Source: Salipiger bermudensis HTCC2601
GTDB lineage: Bacteria; Pseudomonadota; Alphaproteobacteria; Rhodobacterales; Rhodobacteraceae
Length of the DNA: 40,437 nt
Assembly: GCF_000153725.1 (NCBI RefSeq)
Contig: NZ_DS022276.1
Span: forward strand, 1,006,686 to 1,047,122
Reading direction: 5' to 3'
This document shows, in pieces, positions 16,502 to 24,524 of the stretch. Positions within the stretch are counted from its first letter, which is position 1, and each line of letters opens with the position of its first letter. Under the pieces are notes generated by a model that was not told where the DNA came from, made no database searches, and saw only the letters and a list, made by a program, of their open reading frames with translations. The position numbers were made by a program, and so were the translations under genes.

Positions 16502-17178
16502 CAGAGAAGCTCCGGGATCGTGGTCAGGTCGGTCAGAATATGGCCCGGGCGCGCCGGCAGCCGGTCCACCGGCAGTCCGGCCCGGTTGACCCAGGCGGTG
16601 GTGAAGCCGTAGCCCGCGGCACCGGCCGCGTCCCAGCCATTCGAGGAGACAAACAGCACCTCGGACGGTTCGGTTCCGAACCGGGCGCCGACCATGTCGT
16701 AGACCGCGCGGGCCGGCTTGAACACGCCGACCTCCTCGACCGAGAGCACCGCGTCGAGGTAGAGTCCGATCCCGGCGCTGTCGACCGCCCCCTCGAGCAT
16801 GTCCGGCGAGCCGTTCGACAGGATCGCGCAGGTCTTTCCCAGGGCCTTGAGCTGCGCCAGCAGCTTCGGCACCTCCCTGTAGGGTGCGAGCTGCCAGTAG
16901 AGCGCCAGAAGATCCTCGCGCAGTTCGAGATCGTCTAGCCCGTGGTGCTCCATCGCCCAGTCGAGCGCATCCTGTGTCACGTCCCAGAACGGCACGTGCT
17001 CGCCGGTGATCGCCCGCAGCCAGGAATATTCCAGCTGCTTGCGCCGCCAGTCCTCGGCCAGCCCGGCCCAGACCTCGGCCAGCGCGCCCTGACCGGGCTG
17101 CTCCGCCTTGCGCCGCGCGGCGCTCGCGACGTCGAACAGCGTGCCATAGGCGTCGAAGATGCAGGTGGTGATGGTCAT
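16501..17178 (-). CDS. Haloacid dehalogenase, type II
   Basis: A 225-aa cytoplasmic HAD-superfamily enzyme that hydrolyses L-2-haloacids to D-2-hydroxyacids. Nearly all residues of the L-DEX type are visible: nucleophile D9 and T13 in FDAYGTLFD, the RRKQLEYSWLR segment with the halide-binding arginine, SNGSPDML, FKPARAVYD, and SSNGWDAAGA. Length matches the family (about 225-232 aa). GGGAGGA lies about 8 nt before the chosen ATG; the open frame extends to 17328 but that part lacks homology. It is the first gene of a two-gene unit with the alpha/beta hydrolase, and divergent from the FKBP gene. Marine bacteria often carry such enzymes for natural organohalogens. Confidence 0.93.
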   Translation of the reverse strand: MTITTCIFDAYGTLFDVASAARRKAEQPGQGALAEVWAGLAEDWRRKQLEYSWLRAITGEHVPFWDVTQDALDWAMEHHGLDDLELREDLLALYWQLAPYREVPKLLAQLKALGKTCAILSNGSPDMLEGAVDSAGIGLYLDAVLSVEEVGVFKPARAVYDMVGARFGTEPSEVLFVSSNGWDAAGAAGYGFTTAWVNRAGLPVDRLPARPGHILTDLTTIPELL

Positions 17179-17357
17179 GAACGCGTCCTCCCGGCGGAAA
17201 ACTTGCACGGCAACGTTGGTGTTTAAAGGAGAATTCCGGGCGTTTGTTTGCATTCCGCAAGGCGGATGGTTAGCTTTGTGGGGATCGACACGAGCACCCG
17301 CCCCCGGCGGCCTCGTCAATTCACGCATTATCTTCCCGAAAAGACACGGAGTTTCTC

Positions 17358-17786
17358 ATGACGCAGGTCAAGACCGGCGACACCGTTCGCATTCACTACA
17401 CCGGCACGCTCTCCGACGGCACCACCTTCGATTCGAGCGCTGGCCGCGATCCGCTGGAGTTCACCGTCGGGTCCGGCCAGATCATCCCCGGCCTCGACAA
17501 GGCGATGCCCGGCATGACGCCGGGCGACAAGAAAACCGTCGAGATCGCATCGGAAGAGGCCTATGGAGAGGTCCACCCCGAGGCCGTCCAGCAGGTGCCG
17601 CGCACCGAGATCCCGGACCACATCCCGCTCGACCTCGGCACCCAGCTGCAGGTTCAGACGCCCACCGGCCAGACCGTGCAGGTGGTGGTCGCCGAGGTGA
17701 CCGAGACCGAGGTCACCCTCGACGCCAACCACCCGCTGGCGGGCAAGGACCTGACCTTCGCCATCGAGCTGGTCGAGATCGCCTGA
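17358..17786 (+). CDS. FKBP-type peptidyl-prolyl cis-trans isomerase (SlyD-like)
   Basis: A 142-aa FKBP-fold protein. It begins with VKTGDTVRIHYTGTLSDGT and FDSS, and GQIIPGLDKAMPGM is the classical FKBP active-site segment. The middle (about residues 70-120), with EEAYGEVHPEAVQQVPR, corresponds to the insert-in-flap chaperone domain of SlyD proteins. It lacks a signal peptide and the histidine-rich metal-binding tail of E. coli SlyD. It is expected to help folding in the cytoplasm. GGAG lies 6 nt before the ATG, and a strong terminator follows. Confidence 0.93.
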   Translation: MTQVKTGDTVRIHYTGTLSDGTTFDSSAGRDPLEFTVGSGQIIPGLDKAMPGMTPGDKKTVEIASEEAYGEVHPEAVQQVPRTEIPDHIPLDLGTQLQVQTPTGQTVQVVVAEVTETEVTLDANHPLAGKDLTFAIELVEIA

Positions 17787-17811
17787 ACGGCGCGCCCGTT
17801 GACGGGGGCGC

Positions 17812-18103
17812 AAGCCTCCGGCGGGCGCATTCGAGACGCAGAGAAGACCCCGGGGCGGTGCAGACCGCCTCGGGGTCTTTTTTTGTCTCTTGTTCGCCTG
17901 CGGGCCGGTTGTCCCGGCGGTCCGACAGACAGGGCGGGAGGATGCCTCCGGCGGGAGTATTTGGGACGTAGAGAAGATGGGGGCGCTGCGCGTTGGCCCG
18001 GAGGGTCCGCTTGGGGTGGCGTGCCGGTCGAGAGGCGCCCGGCAGTGCATCCGGTTGGGCGGGCGGGCGCCTCCGGCGGGAGTATTCGGGACGTAGAGAA
18101 GAT
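17812..18103. repeat. Three spaced copies of the intergenic repeat between FKBP and pcaD genes
   Basis: This 388-nt gap (17787-18174) holds no gene. It carries three copies of GCCTCCGGCGGGAGTATT plus GGGACGTAGAGAAGAT, starting near 17814, 17944 and 18069, so about 125-130 nt apart; the first is the most diverged. The second and third copies are also followed by a shared CTGCGCGTTGGC, giving imperfect direct repeats of about 55 bp. The first copy runs straight into the FKBP terminator, its AAGACC forming the stem's 5' side. The pcaD ribosome site GAGAGGAG is at 18161-18168. Confidence 0.8.
17844..17884 (+). terminator. Intrinsic terminator of the FKBP gene
   Basis: A 15-bp stem with one G-T pair (AAGACCCCGGGGCGG at 17844-17858 with 17865-17879) and a 6-nt loop, followed by T residues to 17884. 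This is the strongest terminator in the window. It is embedded in the first of the three repeat copies. Confidence 0.92.
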
Positions 18104-18174
18104 GCGGGGCTGCGCGTTGGCTTTCCTCGCGGGGCGGGGGGCGGTAGGGTCGCTGCGAACGAGAGGAGTGCCCC

Positions 18175-18963
18175 ATGCAGATGGCCGATCTGGGCGATAT
18201 TCGCCTGCATTACCGCATCGACGGCCCGGAGGACGGCGCGCCGGTGGTGTTCTCGAACGCGCTCGGCACCGATCTGCGGATCTGGGACCGGGTCGTCGCG
18301 CGGCTGCCCGAGGGGCTGCGGATCCTGCGCTATGACACCCGCGGGCACGGGCTCTCGGACGCGCCGGAGGGGCCCTATTCCATGGGGACGCTGGTGCGCG
18401 ACACCGAGCGGCTGATGGCGCATGTGGAAATGCAAGACGCGGTGGTCGTGGGGCTCTCGATCGGCGGCATGATCGCGCAGGGGCTGGCGGCCAAGCGGCT
18501 CGACCTGGTGCGCGCGCTGGTGCTGTCGAACACCGCCTGCAAGATCGGCACGCGGGCGATCTGGGCCGAACGCATCGCGCAGGTCGAGGCCGGCGGCGTC
18601 GCGGCGCTGGCCGAGGGTACGATGCAGCGCTGGTTCTCGGCCCGGTTCCGCGCCACACCCGAGAGCGCCGCCTGGCGGCACATGCTCGAGCGCAGCCCGG
18701 TGCAGGGCTATCTCGGCTGCTGCCACGCCATCGCCGGCACCGATTTCATCACCCCGACCTCGGGGCTGCGGCTCGCTGCGCTCGGCATCGCAAGCTCCGA
18801 GGACGGCTCGACCCCGCCCGACCTGGTGCGCGAGACCACCGAGCTGATCCCCGGCGCGCAGTTCCGGCTGATCCGTGGCGCCGGGCACATCGCCTGCGTC
18901 GAGGCGGCGGACGTCTACGCCGCGGTTCTGAGCGAGTTCCTTGCGGCGCAGGGGCATCTCTGA
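18175..18963 (+). CDS. pcaD: 3-oxoadipate enol-lactonase
   Basis: A 262-aa alpha/beta hydrolase that opens 3-oxoadipate enol-lactone in the protocatechuate branch of the beta-ketoadipate pathway. It matches the PcaD pattern throughout: FSNALGTDLRIWD near residue 26, RYDTRGHGLSDAPEGPYS at 52-69, the nucleophile elbow GLSIGG with S95, and GAGHIACVEAAD with the histidine near the end. GAGAGGAG lies about 6 nt before the ATG. It heads a plus-strand group with a second hydrolase (1-nt overlap) and a PcaB-like protein. No other pca genes are in the window, so it is either detached from the main cluster or a paralogue. Confidence 0.9.
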   Translation: MQMADLGDIRLHYRIDGPEDGAPVVFSNALGTDLRIWDRVVARLPEGLRILRYDTRGHGLSDAPEGPYSMGTLVRDTERLMAHVEMQDAVVVGLSIGGMIAQGLAAKRLDLVRALVLSNTACKIGTRAIWAERIAQVEAGGVAALAEGTMQRWFSARFRATPESAAWRHMLERSPVQGYLGCCHAIAGTDFITPTSGLRLAALGIASSEDGSTPPDLVRETTELIPGAQFRLIRGAGHIACVEAADVYAAVLSEFLAAQGHL

Positions 18964-19673
18964 TGGCGCGCTTCCTGCTGGTGCATGGGGCCTCGCACGG
19001 CGCGTGGTGCTGGCGCGACGTGGTGCCCGCGCTGACCGCGCTGGGACATTCCGCCACCGCCATCGACCTGCCGTCGCATGGCGCGGACCCGACCCCGGCG
19101 GCCGCGATCGGCCTGCAGGACTACATCGATGCCATCCTCGCGGCCCTGCCCGAGCCCGCCATCGTGGTGGCGCATTCCATGGCCGGAGTGCCCGCCACCG
19201 GCGCCGCCGATCGCGCTCCGGCAAGCGTGCAGCGTCTGGTCTATCTCTGCGCCTACCGGCCCGAGGACGGCGACAGCGTCGCCAGCCTGCGCCGCGCGCA
19301 GACCGAGCAGCCACTTCTGACGGCGATCCGCCGCGACCCCGACGGCACAACCTTCCGCTTCGATGCCGCCATGGCGCCTGAGCTGTTCTATCATGACTGC
19401 AGCCCCGCGGATCGTGCCTTTGCGCTGGACCGGCTGGTGCCGCAGGCGATCCGCCCGCAGGCCGAGCCGGTCACGCTCACCGGGGCGATCGCCTCGGTGC
19501 CGCGCAGCTACATCCTGTGCAGCGAGGATCGCGCGATCCCGCCACGCGACCAACAAAGGATGGCAGCGGCGCTTGCGGACGACGAGGTCTATGAGCGCCC
19601 CTGGTCGCATTCGCCCTTCCTGGCGCACCCCGAGGCGCTTGCGTCCCTGCTCTCCGGGATCGCGGCGCCCTGA
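18963..19673 (+). CDS. Alpha/beta hydrolase of the methylesterase/hydroxynitrile-lyase-like group
   Basis: A 236-aa alpha/beta hydrolase. The N-terminal FLLVHGASHGAWCW is the oxyanion-side motif typical of the plant MES/HNL-like and EstC-like group; the nucleophile elbow is AHSMAG with S72, and WSHSPFLAHPE near the end carries the catalytic histidine. The substrate is unknown; methyl or aryl esters are plausible. Its ATG overlaps the pcaD stop (TGATG), implying translational coupling and perhaps a role on the same aromatic or lactone substrates. Confidence 0.88.
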   Translation: MARFLLVHGASHGAWCWRDVVPALTALGHSATAIDLPSHGADPTPAAAIGLQDYIDAILAALPEPAIVVAHSMAGVPATGAADRAPASVQRLVYLCAYRPEDGDSVASLRRAQTEQPLLTAIRRDPDGTTFRFDAAMAPELFYHDCSPADRAFALDRLVPQAIRPQAEPVTLTGAIASVPRSYILCSEDRAIPPRDQQRMAAALADDEVYERPWSHSPFLAHPEALASLLSGIAAP

Positions 19674-19743
19674 CGCGCAACCTGCCACTGGTCAGGCCAC
19701 CGGCGCCCCACTATAGGGGGAGCGCCAAACGCACGAGGACGCA

Positions 19744-20697
19744 ATGACCGCCACGCCATTCGACAGCGCCCATTTGCACAAGCTCTTCGCCGCCGGCGAG
19801 ATCGGCAAGCTGTTCTCGGACAGCGCCGAGATCCGCGCGATGATGATCGTGCTCGGCACGCTGGCCAAGGTTCAAGGCGCCGCCGGCGTGATCCCCGAGA
19901 CCGCGGCCAAGGCGATCCACCGGGCTTCGCTCGAGCTGCAGGTCGATCCGCGCGGGTTGGCCGAGCAGGCGGCGCGGGACGGCAGCCCGGTGCCGGCGCT
20001 GGTCGAGGCCTTTGCCAGCCTGATGCAGGCGCCGGAATACGCCCGTTACCTGCTGCATGACGCCCGCCCGCAGGATATCGAGGACAGCGCGCTGATGTTG
20101 CGGCTGCGGCAGGCCCTGACGCTCTACGGCGACGAGCTGGACACGCTTCTGGACCAGCTCGCGGCGCTGGCGGGCAGCGGCCGGCAGCCCTGTGCGGCGC
20201 TGTCCTGCGGACGCTCTCTGCTGCCGTTGCGCGATGCCCTGCCCGAGCTGCGCGGGCGCGCGCTCTGCGTGTCGCTCGGCGGCGACACGGCGCTTCGCGC
20301 GGCGCTGGCCGAGGCGCTCAACCTCGCCGATCCCGGCCGCGACTGGAGCGAGGAGCGCAGCGGACCACGGGCCATCGCGGACTGGGCCGCCCAGCTCACG
20401 CAGGCCTTGGCGCTGATCCGGGCGCCGGGCGAGACCGGCACCGAGGCGGCGGCACTGGCATCGCTCTGGGTGCACTCCTCGGCCATGCGCAGCATGTTCC
20501 CCAGCGCCCAGTGCGGCGCCGCGGCTCGGTTCACCGAATGGCTGGCCCTTCCGCAGCTCATGCTGGGCACCGGCGCCGCCCTCAAGCATGCGCGCGCCCT
20601 CGCCGAGGAGCGGATGCAACGGGCTCCGACCGGGCCGGGCAAGACGCTGGAGCCCGAGGCGCTTGAGCGCTTCATCGCCGCGGCGACGCGCGGCTAG
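19744..20697 (+). CDS. PcaB-like (fumarase/aspartase superfamily) protein lacking catalytic motifs, probable pseudoenzyme
   Basis: A 317-aa protein clearly related to 3-carboxy-cis,cis-muconate cycloisomerase (PcaB): FSDSAEIRAMMIVLGTLAKVQ at 24-44, GVIPETAAKAI, ARDGSPVPALV at 77-87, QDIEDSALMLRLRQAL at 110-125 and EWLALPQLMLGTGAALKHARALAEE at 265-289. The three catalytic regions are altered. The HWGATSQD block reads LLHDARPQD (103-111); the R-T-x-x-Q-x-A-x-P block is replaced near 147-165; and the flexible signature loop normally containing MPHKxNP is missing, the region 225-255 going straight through ETGTEAAALASLWVHSSAMR. It is shorter than PcaB (about 350-450 aa). The frame is intact, with GAGGA 6 nt before ATG, so it is not an obvious decaying gene. 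It lies 70 nt after the hydrolase. Confidence 0.75.
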   Translation: MTATPFDSAHLHKLFAAGEIGKLFSDSAEIRAMMIVLGTLAKVQGAAGVIPETAAKAIHRASLELQVDPRGLAEQAARDGSPVPALVEAFASLMQAPEYARYLLHDARPQDIEDSALMLRLRQALTLYGDELDTLLDQLAALAGSGRQPCAALSCGRSLLPLRDALPELRGRALCVSLGGDTALRAALAEALNLADPGRDWSEERSGPRAIADWAAQLTQALALIRAPGETGTEAAALASLWVHSSAMRSMFPSAQCGAAARFTEWLALPQLMLGTGAALKHARALAEERMQRAPTGPGKTLEPEALERFIAAATRG

Positions 20698-20770
20698 GCA
20701 GGCCCGGCCATCAGGCCGGCAGTTGGGCGCCGTCTGGCCGCGTATCCGGTGGCGCTATCTCGCAATCTGC

Positions 20771-20815
20771 GCGGGACATGCTATATATGCTGCATTCGCA
20801 AAGTGAGCCCGCATC
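20771..20815 (+). promoter_or_regulatory. Candidate operator/promoter of the ArsR-type gene
   Basis: An AT-rich patch in a GC-rich spacer, with TATATA at 20782-20787 and the interrupted dyad ATGC (20779-20782) / GCAT (20792-20795) around it. An autoregulated ArsR-family repressor would be expected to bind here, but no clear -35 box is visible. Confidence 0.35.
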
Positions 20816-21145
20816 GTGACCGATCAAACCCATATTGTTCCCCCGCCGAAGGAAATGGCCGAGAACGCGCGCAGCGCGGCGGCCTACCTCAAGACGCTGG
20901 CTCATGAAGGCCGGTTGATGATCCTGTGCCATCTGGGCGCCGGAGAGAAATCGGTGGGCGAGCTCGAGCAACTGCTCGAAATGCGACAGGCCGCCGTAAG
21001 CCAGATGCTCGCCCGTCTGCGCGAGGAAGAGCTGGTGACCACGCGACGCGAGGGCAAGACGATCTATTACAGCCTTGCCAACGAGGACACGAGCCGGGTC
21101 ATCGGCCTGCTCTACGAGATTTTCTGCGCCCGCCACGAGTGCTGA
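20816..21145 (+). CDS. ArsR-family regulator of the SqrR/BigR (persulfide-sensing) type
   Basis: A 109-aa winged-helix repressor. Helix-turn-helix: SVGELEQLLEMRQAAVSQMLARLREEELV (46-74), then the wing TTRREGKTIYY. Cysteines C38 (in MILCHL) and C104 (in EIFC) are exactly 66 residues apart, as are C41 and C107 of Rhodobacter capsulatus SqrR, which form a polysulfide bridge when cells meet sulfide. The typical ArsR metal site (ELCVCDL) is absent. A further cysteine ends the chain (C109). It uses a GTG start (20816). No sulfide:quinone reductase or other sulfur gene lies nearby, so its target is unknown. Family is sure; the sulfide role is inferred from the cysteine pattern. Confidence 0.85.
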   Translation: MTDQTHIVPPPKEMAENARSAAAYLKTLAHEGRLMILCHLGAGEKSVGELEQLLEMRQAAVSQMLARLREEELVTTRREGKTIYYSLANEDTSRVIGLLYEIFCARHEC

Positions 21146-21203
21146 GGCACGCCTCCCCCTGAAACGACACCGGGCGGCCCGAGCCGCTCGATCCGTGCAA
21201 TGC

Positions 21204-23105
21204 CTACTCGGCCGCGACCTTTCGGTCCGCCACCCAGTCCCACGGTCGGGTGAAGGCGCCGAGGCAATGGCACACCGACTCTTCGTCTGCACCGTTGCGT
21301 TCGACTTGCGCCACCAGACCGCGCTTGCGGTCGTCGATCACGTCGACCACCCGCGCCGGCAGTTCCGCCGCCTCGAGCGCGGCGTTGTAGATCCGCTGGA
21401 TCGCCAGCATCCGCAGCTTCGGCTTGAACACCTTGCCCACCGCGGTCTTCGGAAGCTCGGGAAGGATGGTCATGTGCTTGGGATAGGCGGCGCGCTCGTG
21501 AATATGCACACGGGCGTGCTTCATCAGCTCGTCCTCGCTGACCTCTGCGTCCGCGACCAGCTCCACGAAGGCGCAGGGCAGCTCGCCCGCATGGGCGTCG
21601 GGCTGGCCGATGGCACCGGCAAAGGCCACCGCCGGGTGCGCCAGCAACGCCTCCTCGATCTCGGCCGGATCGATGTTGTGACCGCCGCGGATGATCAGGT
21701 CCTTGGCCCGGCCGGTGATCCAGAGATAGCCCTCGTCATCGACGCGGCCCAGATCGCCGGTGCGCAGGTAGATGCCCTCGTGGAAGAGATCGTGGTTCTT
21801 GTCCTCTTCGGTATAGGTCGAGCCGGCATAGACGCCCGGGTTGGCGACGCAGATCTCGCCGACCTCGTCGGTGGCGCATTCCCGCGGCCCTTCTCCGGTC
21901 TGCTTGACGATCTTGACGTGGGTGTAGGGAAAGGGAATGCCGATCGAACCGACCTTCTTCTTCCCCTCGGGCGGGTTCACCGAGACGAGGCAGGTCGCCT
22001 CGGTCAGGCCGTAGCCCTCGCAGACGGTGACTCCGCAGGCGCTCTCGAAGCGCTTGAACAGCTCCATCGGCATCGGCGCCGAGCCGGAGAAGGCCGCGCG
22101 CACGCTCGAGATGTCGGCATCGACCTTGCGCTGCATCAGCGCCGAGACGGCGGTGGGCACGGTGATCACGAAGGTGATCTTCCAGCGCTCGCAGAGCTTC
22201 CAGAAATTGTCGAACACGCCGTCGCCGCGATAGCCTGCGGGCGTCGGGAAGACCACGTGCGCGCCAGAACAGATCGCCGACATCAGGATCACGTGCACCG
22301 CGAAGACATGGAACAGCGGCAGCGGGCACATGATGTTGTCATGCTCGTCGAAAAGCAGGTTGTGCCCAAGCCAGCCGTTGTAGAGCATCCCCGAATACAG
22401 ATGCTGTGCCACCTTGGGCATGCCGGTGGTGCCGCCGGTGTGGAAATAGGCCGCAACGCGGTCGCCTTTGCTGTCGGCAAAGCTCAGCTCGGTCGGCTGC
22501 TTGCGCAGTTCCTTGTTGAAGCACTTCACGTCGGCATGGGGATGGCCATCACTCTTGGGCCGAATGAGCGGCACGATCCAGGATTTCGGCGGCGTGAGAT
22601 AGCGGTTGAGGTCGATCTCGAGCACCGTGTGCACATGCGGCGCGTGGCGGCAGGCCTCGGCCACCTTCTGCGCCACGTCGGTCTTGGGAAATGGCTTGAG
22701 CGTCACCACCACCTTGGCGTCGGTCTCGCGCAGGATGGCGGCGATCTGCTCGGGCTCGAGCAGCGGGTTGATCGGGTTCACGATCCCCGCCACAGCGCCG
22801 CCCAGCAAGGTGTAGAGCGTCTCGTTGCAGTTCGGCAGCACGTAGGCGACCACGTCGTTCTCGCCGACGCCCAGGCTGCGGAACAGGTTGGCCGCCTGCG
22901 CCGTGCGGTCGCGCAGCTGCGCCCAGGTCACGGTCTCGGCCTTGTCCCCGGGGCCCGAGAACATCTGGTAGCTGACCGCCGGACGGTCAGGGAAGGCCTC
23001 TGCCGTGCGGCTCAGCTGGCCCCAGAGCGTGGCGGGAACATCGCGTTCCGCCCACGGCATCTCGGCTTCGATCGCGTTGCGGTCGCTCACGGACGCAAAG
23101 CTCAT
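21204..23105 (-). CDS. Acyl-CoA synthetase (AMP-binding family), 633 aa
   Basis: An ATP-dependent acid:CoA ligase of the ANL superfamily. Adenylation motifs are in order: FHTGGTTGMPKVAQ (P-loop), GYGLTEATC, YLRTGDLGRVDDEGYLWITGRAKDLIIRGG (hinge), and the C-terminal lysine motif LPKTAVGKVFKP. At 633 aa it is longer than most medium-chain ligases; an insert around residues 160-205 (PKSWIVPLIRPKSDGHPHADV) and a C-terminal tail ending CHCLGAFTRPWDW are extra. The ATG at 23105 is preceded by GGGAGGAG at about 8 nt. It stands alone, converging on the ArsR-type gene. The acyl substrate cannot be told. Confidence 0.92.
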   Translation of the reverse strand: MSFASVSDRNAIEAEMPWAERDVPATLWGQLSRTAEAFPDRPAVSYQMFSGPGDKAETVTWAQLRDRTAQAANLFRSLGVGENDVVAYVLPNCNETLYTLLGGAVAGIVNPINPLLEPEQIAAILRETDAKVVVTLKPFPKTDVAQKVAEACRHAPHVHTVLEIDLNRYLTPPKSWIVPLIRPKSDGHPHADVKCFNKELRKQPTELSFADSKGDRVAAYFHTGGTTGMPKVAQHLYSGMLYNGWLGHNLLFDEHDNIMCPLPLFHVFAVHVILMSAICSGAHVVFPTPAGYRGDGVFDNFWKLCERWKITFVITVPTAVSALMQRKVDADISSVRAAFSGSAPMPMELFKRFESACGVTVCEGYGLTEATCLVSVNPPEGKKKVGSIGIPFPYTHVKIVKQTGEGPRECATDEVGEICVANPGVYAGSTYTEEDKNHDLFHEGIYLRTGDLGRVDDEGYLWITGRAKDLIIRGGHNIDPAEIEEALLAHPAVAFAGAIGQPDAHAGELPCAFVELVADAEVSEDELMKHARVHIHERAAYPKHMTILPELPKTAVGKVFKPKLRMLAIQRIYNAALEAAELPARVVDVIDDRKRGLVAQVERNGADEESVCHCLGAFTRPWDWVADRKVAAE

Positions 23106-23247
23106 GGTATGGCTCCTCCCTCGTGCCCGGACGGCGCCGGGCGATGTTCTCCTCGCGTCACAGTCTGAGAAGGAACGGCCGTCGGCGCAAGGCACAGGGA
23201 CGTTACGGCAGCCCCGTCACGACGCAACGTTCCGACGCGCGCGGCAG

Positions 23248-24462
23248 TCACTTGGGCGCATGCCCGCCCGTACGCAGCAATCCCGAATAGAGCAACAGCC
23301 CCCATGGCGCCAGCGCCGCCTCGACCTGCGCCCAGACGGTGCCGAATCCCAGCGCGTCGAAGCGCGCCGCGCGGGCGATCTCGGTCAGGTTGCGCCGCCC
23401 GTCGATCGCCGCCAGCACCGGCGCCGCACCGCGCGGCAGGGTGATCTCGGCCGAGAGCTGGCCGATGCGCAGCGGCAGGCTGCGCCCCTGCGCCACGGCC
23501 TTGGCCAGCGGCTGCCGCTGCACGCCACGCAGGTGCGGCACGAGGCTGCGGTCGGTGCCCTTGGCGATGGTCGTCCCGGTGCCCTGTGGCACGGCATAGG
23601 CGGTGTGCATGCGGATGGTACCACGCAGCTTCTCGGCCACCGCCATCTGCTGCGCGCGGTCCATGCCCTCGGGAACCTCGGCGATCTGCCCGAGATCGTA
23701 GATCGCAGGCGTGGTGAAGGAGGCAAGATCCCAGCCGGTTTCGCCCAGCACCCCGAGCAGCTCGGGCACGCTGAAGGCGCGATCCTGACCGTGCAGCAGC
23801 AGGTCGTAGAAGCCGGCGTCGCTCTTGTGGTGATCGCCGAGATTGCGGTTGCTGGCGAAGGGATGGCCCTCGGGCAAGGTCGCGGCAATGGTCTTGGCCC
23901 GCTCCAGCCGCTCTGCCGCGGGCAGCCCCTCGAAGAGCGCGCCGAAGGCCTCCTGCAGCGCGTAGACGCCCGAGCGGCCATAGGGCGCGTAGACCATGAA
24001 GCCGAGCCCGCCCCCGGGCGCCAGAGCGGCGCGCAGGGCGCGGAAGCCCTCGGCCGGATCGGGCAGATGATGCAGCACGCCGCAGCAGTCGATATAGTCG
24101 AACGCCCCGTATTCGGCCGCGTCGAGCAGGCTGGCAGTGTGGAAGCTGATGTTGGTCAGGCCGCGCATCGCCGCGCGCGCCTCGGCCACAGCGCGCGAGG
24201 CGGTGGAGAGGTCGAGATAGGTGATCTCGGCCGCGGCGCCGGCCTTGTCGAGCAGCGTGGCGAGTTGGATCAGCCCGTCGCCGGTTCCGCCGCCGGCGAC
24301 CAGCACCTTGAGCGGCTGCGACCAGTCGCGCTTGCCGCGCCACAGGAAGTGATCCATCTCGAGCGGGTGCGACGGCGAGCCGGTGATCAGCCGGGTCTTC
24401 TCGTCCTCGGGATCGCGCTCGGGATAGGGAAAGGCTTCGTACTGTTCCTTGACGCTGACCAT
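23248..24462 (-). CDS. Class I SAM-dependent methyltransferase with C-terminal extension
   Basis: A 404-aa protein. The N-terminus VKEQYEAFPYPERDP (3-17) is a family-specific motif; the SAM-binding motif I is VLVAGGGTGDG near 55, followed by TYLDLS and CCGVLHHLPDP. After about residue 280 comes a C-terminal domain with LPLRIGQL and IDGRRNLTEIARAA, resembling a small winged-helix-like module but not one I can name. The ATG at 24462 has AAGGAGG about 10 nt upstream. The gene lies 62 nt after DUF1992 and may be co-transcribed with it and marR. The methyl acceptor is unknown. Confidence 0.88.
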   Translation of the reverse strand: MVSVKEQYEAFPYPERDPEDEKTRLITGSPSHPLEMDHFLWRGKRDWSQPLKVLVAGGGTGDGLIQLATLLDKAGAAAEITYLDLSTASRAVAEARAAMRGLTNISFHTASLLDAAEYGAFDYIDCCGVLHHLPDPAEGFRALRAALAPGGGLGFMVYAPYGRSGVYALQEAFGALFEGLPAAERLERAKTIAATLPEGHPFASNRNLGDHHKSDAGFYDLLLHGQDRAFSVPELLGVLGETGWDLASFTTPAIYDLGQIAEVPEGMDRAQQMAVAEKLRGTIRMHTAYAVPQGTGTTIAKGTDRSLVPHLRGVQRQPLAKAVAQGRSLPLRIGQLSAEITLPRGAAPVLAAIDGRRNLTEIARAARFDALGFGTVWAQVEAALAPWGLLLYSGLLRTGGHAPK

Positions 24463-24524
24463 CCGGCGCGGCCCTCCTTGATGCGGCCGCGACCCTGCCA
24501 CGGCGCTTGGAGATTGTCCAAGCC

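Noticed and set aside
18175-20697. A complete protocatechuate degradation cluster
   Set aside because: Only pcaD is clearly functional; pcaGH, pcaC, a catalytically intact pcaB and pcaQ are not in the window.
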